Of a stretch of 12,070 nt of DNA, positions 7,973 through 12,070 are shown one piece after another. The notes beneath the pieces were generated by a model. It was not told the DNA's origin. It made no database searches and was given only the letters and a program-made list of their open reading frames with translations. Source of the DNA: Caryophanales bacterium (GTDB lineage Bacteria > Bacillota_I > Bacilli_A > RFN20 > CAG-288); assembly GCA_021621525.1 (NCBI GenBank), contig JAJVUU010000052.1, positions 1 to 12,070 on the forward strand, given 5' to 3'. Numbering within the stretch: position 1 is the stretch's first letter; every line of letters begins with the position of its first letter. A program made the translations under genes and the position numbers.

Positions 7973-8002
7973 ATTATAGACATAAGAAACGGATGCTGTA
8001 AA
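7973..8002 (-). promoter_or_regulatory. Promoter of the trk operon
   Basis: On the minus strand, -35 TTTACA (8002-7997) and a perfect -10 TATAAT (7978-7973) are separated by 18 bases. The predicted start near 7966 gives a leader of about 20 bases before the first trk ATG. The -35 lies in the loop of the hairpin that follows smpB, and one hairpin arm forms part of the spacer. Confidence 0.65.
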
Positions 8003-8017
8003 CACAACATCCGTTTC
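7986..8017 (-). terminator. Hairpin after smpB, probable intrinsic terminator
   Basis: GAAACGGATG and CATCCGTTTC form a perfect 10-bp stem with a 12-base loop, starting 5 bases after the smpB stop. The stretch that follows on the minus strand is TTATG rather than a full T run, although the stem itself ends in TTTC, so termination may be partial. It divides the rnr-smpB unit from the trk operon. Confidence 0.65.
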
Positions 8018-8022
8018 CTCAA

Positions 8023-8496
8023 TCAATATCTTTCTTTCGTCAATTTGGCAATATGGCGATTTTCTTCTCTCGCCTTGATGGTTTCACGCTTGTCGTAATT
8101 CTTCTTGCCCTTGCCTAAGGCAATCTGAACCTTCGCATATCCTCTTCTGATATAGACACGGACTGGAACAAGAGTGTAACCTTCCCTTTCGACAGCCTGC
8201 TGGAATTTCAGGATCTGTGCTTTGTGGAGAAGAAGCTTCCTGGTCCTGGTAGGCTCATGGGAAAAAATACCATTTGCCTGGTAGACAGGAATGTTCATGT
8301 TGAGAATCTGACATTCTCCTGAGCGGATGAGGACATAGGAATCATCCAAAGAGCAATGCCCGAGTCTCATCGACTTGATTTCCGAACCCTTGAGTTCGAT
8401 TCCGCATTCCGTGAAATCCGATAAGAAATAATTAAAGTGAGCCTTTCTGTTGTTGCAGATAAGGATCTCATCTTTGAATTCTTCTTTTTGGGCCAT
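8023..8496 (-). CDS. smpB: SsrA-binding protein SmpB
   Basis: A 157-residue protein that carries tmRNA to stalled ribosomes in trans-translation. Family hallmarks are present throughout: the start of the beta-barrel with GIELKGSEIKSMR (usual form GTEVKSLR), the segment FSHEPTRTRKLLLHK, and the C-terminal RRGYAKVQIALGKGKKNYDKRE run that becomes the basic tail probing the empty mRNA channel. ATG 8496 is chosen over the TTG one codon upstream. It sits 3 bases after the rnr stop, and only a weak GAGAG stretch precedes it, so it is probably translated by coupling with rnr. The rnr-smpB pairing is common in Bacillota and functional, because RNase R degrades the nonstop mRNAs released by this system. 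The tmRNA gene is not in this window. Confidence 0.97.
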   Translation of the reverse strand: MAQKEEFKDEILICNNRKAHFNYFLSDFTECGIELKGSEIKSMRLGHCSLDDSYVLIRSGECQILNMNIPVYQANGIFSHEPTRTRKLLLHKAQILKFQQAVEREGYTLVPVRVYIRRGYAKVQIALGKGKKNYDKRETIKAREENRHIAKLTKERY

Positions 8497-8499
8497 CAA

Positions 8500-11361
8500 T
8501 CAGTTTTCTCTCTTCTTTCTTCCATATCCGCCACGGGAGGAACCCTTGGTGCCATAGGAAGGTTTCCTAGGGCTTCTGCCACCTCTGTCAGAATAGGAGG
8601 AACGACGGTCGTCCCTTCCTCTTCCGAAGGAGCCTTCATCCTTCTTATATCCGGAATATCCCTGATGATCGGAGAAAGACTTCCTTGCCGGCTTCTTGTC
8701 AAAGCCCCTGTCATTCCTACGTTCGGAGCGATTGCTCATCCTGGAACCGGCACCATAGCTGCCACCACGGCCACCACGGCCGGAGAAGCCACCGGAACGT
8801 CCGCCTTTGCAATCAAAGCCACGGCCACCCTTGGAAGAGAAGCCACCCTTGGAACGGCCACCGGAACGTCCGCCTTCCTTCGGCTTGGTAAAGCGAAGAA
8901 GCTTATGATACTCTTCTTCGGAGATGTCCATGACAGAAAGGACCTGGATGACCTTTTCTTCGTCATCCGGATACTTGGCCAGGACGGCTCTGATGACATC
9001 CACTTCCTTCCACTGTTCAGGAGACGGACGGAAGTCATCCTCTTCTCTCCTGGCTTTCTTCTCAGCGATTCCCTTCTCCGTCTCATCCATACTTTCCAAA
9101 GCTGCGGAAAGATTGTCTTCGTTTTCGTTTTCGTTCATTGTTCTTTCACCATAGTCTTCGTCATCTCTTCTAGAGAAGCGAGGCTTTCCTGTCATCATTT
9201 CATATTCATCATCATACGTCACCTGAATTCCGTTGAGAGACAGCGACTCTCTTTCTTCCTCAGTGAGGTCCAGAGCATGCTGGTCATAGAATTCCGGCGT
9301 AGCAAAGTCAATTTCTTCCTTGGCCGGATTGCTGGCAAGGACCTTGATGTCGATTGGAGTACCGATGCTGAAGGACATATCCGTCAGCTTTCCAAAGACG
9401 GCAAAGGACTTCTCATTGTATCTGAAGTAATCCCCATGCATGCAGTGGTAGGCCAGGAATCCTTCGATACCCATATCAAGCTGGACGAACATTCCTCTCT
9501 GGACCATGCCGACAACCTTACCATGATAAAGCTCACCGATATGCTGAGTCATATACTTGGCGGCTTCCAAGTCATCGACTTCCCTTTCGATTCCATCAGC
9601 CCTTGCTTCAAGATCGGAGAGAGTATCTCCCATATTCTCAAGATAAGAATATTCTTCTTCATAGTCGAATTCCTTCTTATCGATGAGGTAATCCTTGACA
9701 AGACGATGGATGATATCATCCGGATATCTTCTGATAGGCGAAGTGAAGTGGCAGTAATCCAGTTCGGAAAGTCCAAAATGGCCCAATTCCTCCGGCGAAT
9801 ATCTTGCCTTGGCCATGCTTCTGAGAACCATATAGGAGACAGCCTCACGTTTGTTGTCGTCCTTGATGGAAGCAAGGAAATCATTGAATCTCGCACCGGA
9901 GAGATTGCCGGTCTTCGGGAATTCCGTAAGGAGATCCATTCTCCTTAAGAAATCCTTCAATGTGGAAATCTTCTGAAGCGGTGGGAATTCATGGACACGG
10001 TAGAGAACCGGAATCTTGGCGTCCTTGAGAAGCTTGCTGACAGAGACGTTGGCGATGACCATAAGGTCTTCAATCATCTTTTCGGATTCACCCTGGGTTA
10101 CCTTGGTGACATCTGTCGGCATGCCGTTTTCATCAAGATGATATTTCAATTCCGTGGAATCCAGCTTCATGGCACCCTGGAGAGTTCTTCTCCGGCGAAT
10201 AGCCTTGGCTGCTTCATGAAGGATTTCGAGGGTTTCAGAGATTTCCTTGCCGTATCCCTGATCCTGTCCCTCAAAGAATGCATTGACACCATTATATGTC
10301 AATCTTCCATGGGAAGAAATGACACCACGTTCCACTCTGGAATAGAAGACGTTTCCCAAGGCATCGACGTCCATGGTGACGGAAAGCGTCAATCTATCGA
10401 CATCAGGATTCAAAGAACAGATACCATTGGAAAGTTCAAAGGGAAGCATCGGAACGACACGGTCGGCAACATAGATGGAGGTGCCGCGCTGTCTGGCTTC
10501 CTTATCCAACGGGTGGTTTACCCTGACATAGTGTGTGACATCGGCGATATGGACGGTGATTTCATATCCGTTTCCAAGCCTGACGGCCTCGACGGCATCA
10601 TCAAAGTCATGAGCATCATCTCCATCGATGGTGATGACACAGTGCTTTCTGAAATCCTTTCTTCCCTGATAATCTGCCTCGGAAAGAGTCTGGGGAATGG
10701 CTTTTGCTTCATCCAAGGCTTCTTGCGGGAACTCCAATCTTCCATCGTTTTCAGCGATGATCATGGAGATGTCGGAACCGACATCCTGGGCTGAGACAAG
10801 CTTCTTGGTAATCTTGACAGAAATGGTGTTTCCTTCAAAATTGGTGATATCACCTTCAAGGAGATCACCCTGATTGACTTCCAGACCTTCGGCGATGGAA
10901 GAGATGAGGACGGTTTTGCCAGCTTCGTTGAGATAAGTGACAAGAAGCTGTTCCTTTCCAGTCCTGGTGAGGGAATAGCGTCCCTTCAGGGAAGAAACGG
11001 CTTTGTAATATTCAAGGCAGTGATAGGTATTCTTCTGGAATTCCTTGGCATAGACAAGGTCTCCCAAAAGAAGCTGGTCAGACTCATCGCCAGCCAGACG
11101 GACTTCGTTCCCATCCGGAATGGACTTCAGAATAGCGTAGTTTCTCGTCTTGAAAGTCACCTTGGCCAAAAAGACACCCTGATCTTTCAAAAGATAATAA
11201 AACGAATTGTGAATGCCGACAAGACCGATGCTCTGCATGTGGGCAAGCATGGCTTCCAGTTCGGCTTTCTGCTGGGCAGTGTAGGCCTCGACCTTTTCCA
11301 CGAGAGCCTTCAGAGACAGCTGCTGATTCTTAAGCAGCTTTGTGATTTGTGTTTCTGTCAT
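8500..11361 (-). CDS. rnr: Ribonuclease R with extended Gly/Arg-rich tail
   Basis: A 953-residue 3'-to-5' exoribonuclease of the RNase II/R family, acting on structured RNA, rRNA fragments and nonstop mRNA. Domains in order: an N-terminal helical region and cold-shock-like domains (about 1-215), then the RNB catalytic domain (about 235-560). This has the metal-binding motif DGDDAHDFDDA (Asp246, 252, 254, 255) and HFTSPIRRYPDDIIHR (538-553), which carries the catalytic Arg region. An S1 domain follows at about 608-690. Typical Bacillota RNase R ends soon after a short basic tail. Here about 250 residues follow: an acidic linker (700-780), a helical piece (781-826), and a Gly/Ser/Arg/Lys-rich low-complexity tail (829-953). 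ATG 11361 has AGGA 8 bases upstream. It lies between secG and smpB; no convincing own promoter is visible. Confidence 0.96.
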   Translation of the reverse strand: MTETQITKLLKNQQLSLKALVEKVEAYTAQQKAELEAMLAHMQSIGLVGIHNSFYYLLKDQGVFLAKVTFKTRNYAILKSIPDGNEVRLAGDESDQLLLGDLVYAKEFQKNTYHCLEYYKAVSSLKGRYSLTRTGKEQLLVTYLNEAGKTVLISSIAEGLEVNQGDLLEGDITNFEGNTISVKITKKLVSAQDVGSDISMIIAENDGRLEFPQEALDEAKAIPQTLSEADYQGRKDFRKHCVITIDGDDAHDFDDAVEAVRLGNGYEITVHIADVTHYVRVNHPLDKEARQRGTSIYVADRVVPMLPFELSNGICSLNPDVDRLTLSVTMDVDALGNVFYSRVERGVISSHGRLTYNGVNAFFEGQDQGYGKEISETLEILHEAAKAIRRRRTLQGAMKLDSTELKYHLDENGMPTDVTKVTQGESEKMIEDLMVIANVSVSKLLKDAKIPVLYRVHEFPPLQKISTLKDFLRRMDLLTEFPKTGNLSGARFNDFLASIKDDNKREAVSYMVLRSMAKARYSPEELGHFGLSELDYCHFTSPIRRYPDDIIHRLVKDYLIDKKEFDYEEEYSYLENMGDTLSDLEARADGIEREVDDLEAAKYMTQHIGELYHGKVVGMVQRGMFVQLDMGIEGFLAYHCMHGDYFRYNEKSFAVFGKLTDMSFSIGTPIDIKVLASNPAKEEIDFATPEFYDQHALDLTEEERESLSLNGIQVTYDDEYEMMTGKPRFSRRDDEDYGERTMNENENEDNLSAALESMDETEKGIAEKKARREEDDFRPSPEQWKEVDVIRAVLAKYPDDEEKVIQVLSVMDISEEEYHKLLRFTKPKEGGRSGGRSKGGFSSKGGRGFDCKGGRSGGFSGRGGRGGSYGAGSRMSNRSERRNDRGFDKKPARKSFSDHQGYSGYKKDEGSFGRGRDDRRSSYSDRGGRSPRKPSYGTKGSSRGGYGRKKREN
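8757..8880 (-). repeat. In-frame degenerate repeats encoding the RNase R Gly/Arg tail
   Basis: A 20-bp identical segment occurs at 8788-8807 and 8857-8876, exactly 69 bp (23 codons) apart. A 13-bp segment GCCACCCTTGGAA occurs twice, 18 bp apart (8824-8836 and 8842-8854). All spacings are multiples of three, so they repeat GGRSGG and KGG units in frame. The tail probably grows and shrinks by slippage or recombination. Confidence 0.7.
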
Positions 11362-11397
11362 ATATTAAATTTCCTATTAAAATCCCGACAATGAAAT

Positions 11398-11431
11398 CAA
11401 AAATAAACGGGGGCGGAATTCAGTGCCCCCG
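11398..11431 (-). terminator. Intrinsic terminator between secG and rnr
   Basis: On the minus strand CGGGGGC (11431-11425) pairs with GCCCCCG (11414-11408) across a 10-base loop, followed by TTTATTTTT. It starts 9 bases after the secG stop. The stem is very GC-rich, so it should terminate well, leaving rnr dependent on read-through or on an unrecognised promoter. Confidence 0.85.
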
Positions 11432-11439
11432 ATAATCTT

Positions 11440-11670
11440 CTAAAGATGATTGGCCAAGATGGCAACGACGAAGAAGGCTACGGCAAGCACCGCAGTGATG
11501 ATGGTCATAATCTTATCGGCACCACGTTCCTTGGTACGGGTAAAGATATTCATCTGGTTACCACCCATGACGGCGCTGGAAGCACCCTGGGACTTGCCTG
11601 ACTGAAGCAGAACGACACCGATCATGATGAAAGATAAGACAAACAATATGATTTCGCAAACTGAAGCCAT
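11440..11670 (-). CDS. secG: Preprotein translocase subunit SecG
   Basis: A 76-residue protein with the SecG layout: a first membrane helix (about 5-23), the conserved cytoplasmic loop VVLLQSGKSQGASSAVMGG (19-37), then a second membrane helix (about 54-73). It is an accessory subunit of the SecYEG channel and assists SecA-driven protein export. ATG 11670 has AGAGG 7 bases upstream and a good promoter about 30 bases further. The length and loop are standard for Bacillota, and secG upstream of rnr-smpB is a common order there. Only a terminator separates it from rnr. Confidence 0.96.
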   Translation of the reverse strand: MASVCEIILFVLSFIMIGVVLLQSGKSQGASSAVMGGNQMNIFTRTKERGADKIMTIITAVLAVAFFVVAILANHL

Positions 11671-11700
11671 TTCAAAACCTCTTAAATTACTAACTTTATT

Positions 11701-11729
11701 ATTATAGGGGCCAAACGGCTCCTATTCAA
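11701..11729 (-). promoter_or_regulatory. Promoter of secG
   Basis: On the minus strand, -35 TTGAAT (11729-11724) and -10 TATAAT (11706-11701) are separated by 17 bases. The predicted start near 11694 leaves a leader of about 24 bases that contains the ribosome binding site of secG. The spacer is GC-rich and forms an inverted repeat, listed separately. Confidence 0.8.
11704..11725. repeat. Imperfect inverted repeat inside the secG promoter spacer
   Basis: ATAGGGGCC and GGCTCCTAT form 9-base arms with a single mismatch around a 4-base centre (AAAC). The repeat fills the space between -35 and -10 and touches both. It could be an operator for an unknown dimeric regulator, or the remains of a terminator for the gene upstream, although no T run follows it. 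Confidence 0.5.
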
Positions 11730-11772
11730 GAAAATATCTCGTTTTTATGCTTAAACCGCATACACGAGAAGG

Positions 11773-12070
11773 CTATTTTTCATCCCTTTCGAAAAGAATC
11801 GACAGTTCAAAAATGTTATCTTTCGGCCTGAACGTCATATGTCCGCCATATTTTAAGACAATCGTAGCGATACTCTTGAGACCATATCCATGGAATTCCT
11901 TGTTCTCCATGCTGGTATTGATGTTCCCTTTGAAACCGTAACTTTTCATATGTGTTATGCATAAGCTTCGTATAATAGTCTTGAAGACGGGGTGAAAAGT
12001 ATAGAAAAACGTCACTTTCTTGCAAAACCGATTGAAAAAGCGAAACAATCCATGCCGTCGGCCTTGCCTT
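11773..12070 (-). pseudogene. C-terminal end of a GHKL-type sensor histidine kinase, probably frameshifted
   Basis: The last 45 or so codons in one frame read as the end of an AgrC-like GHKL ATPase domain: KEFHGYGLKSIATIVLKYGGHM followed by FRPKDNIFELSILF, where HGYGLKS is the G-box. In that same frame the upstream residues look unlike the family, although the frame stays open to the window edge. In the neighbouring frame the preceding piece, QDYYTKLMHNTYEKLRF (about 11931-11980), matches what such proteins carry before the G-box (YYTIKVxNSYE...F). The frames join at about 11925-11932 if one base is skipped. A possible second shift lies near 12040, where MDCFA resembles the residues before the N-box, but no NALDNA-like N-box is visible. 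It could instead be a short intact gene from a late start, or reflect a sequencing error. The N-terminal part lies outside the window. Confidence 0.5.

Noticed and set aside
8497..8499. TTG start one codon upstream for smpB
   Set aside because: An ATG follows immediately and gives the normal MAQK-type beginning.
8757..8880. Repeat cluster considered as a CRISPR-like array
   Set aside because: The repeats are codon-phased within the rnr reading frame and encode Gly/Arg units; there are no uniform repeats with unrelated spacers.
8437..9948. 503-codon open frame on the plus strand opposite rnr
   Set aside because: It lies wholly antisense to the well-supported rnr and smpB genes. Its translation is low-complexity where it crosses the Gly/Arg repeats, it has no recognisable domain, and it is kept open by the codon bias of the real gene.
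11671..12070. Possible tmRNA gene near smpB and secG
   Set aside because: No tRNA-like acceptor ends or CCA-type 3' end with an Ala-rich tag frame is visible here or elsewhere in the window.

Overview
The window reads as an ordinary chromosomal stretch of a low-to-moderate-GC Bacillota (Firmicutes). Strong AAGGAGG-type ribosome binding sites, TTGAAT/TATAAT-type promoters, the order secG-rnr-smpB and a MarR-controlled pair of ABC half-transporters all fit. The Trk and GHKL protein flavour resembles gut Erysipelotrichales, but that narrower placement is an impression, not a demonstration. Every gene I can support lies on the minus strand, so the window is read from its right end to its left end. 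I saw no rRNA, tRNA, tmRNA, CRISPR array, insertion sequence or phage gene.

From right to left: (1) 12070-11773 holds the C-terminal end of a GHKL-type sensor histidine kinase that seems frameshifted. (2) A well-formed promoter (about 11701-11729) with an imperfect inverted repeat in its spacer drives secG. A GC-rich intrinsic terminator follows secG and precedes rnr. (3) rnr (RNase R with an unusual Gly/Arg/Ser-rich tail) and smpB are nearly contiguous and couple nonstop-mRNA decay with trans-translation. (4) A hairpin after smpB overlaps a new promoter for a three-gene potassium-uptake operon: an RCK_N-only protein, a TrkA-like protein with a long coiled-coil tail, and a TrkH channel subunit with extensions. 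An intrinsic terminator at 4592-4624 ends it. (5) A MarR-family repressor gene with its own promoter and two operator-like repeats is translationally coupled by ATGA overlaps to two ABC exporter half-transporters. One has a degenerate ATPase site and the other a consensus site, the signature of a heterodimeric multidrug exporter. A long hairpin at 217-270 terminates this operon. (6) Positions 1-216 are AT-rich with no supported gene.

I do not see a wholly new system. The points most worth a second look are the RNase R tail, the split and asymmetric RCK gate of the Trk operon, the terminator/promoter overlap that separates smpB from trk, the MarR operator layout, and the probable GHKL kinase pseudogene.
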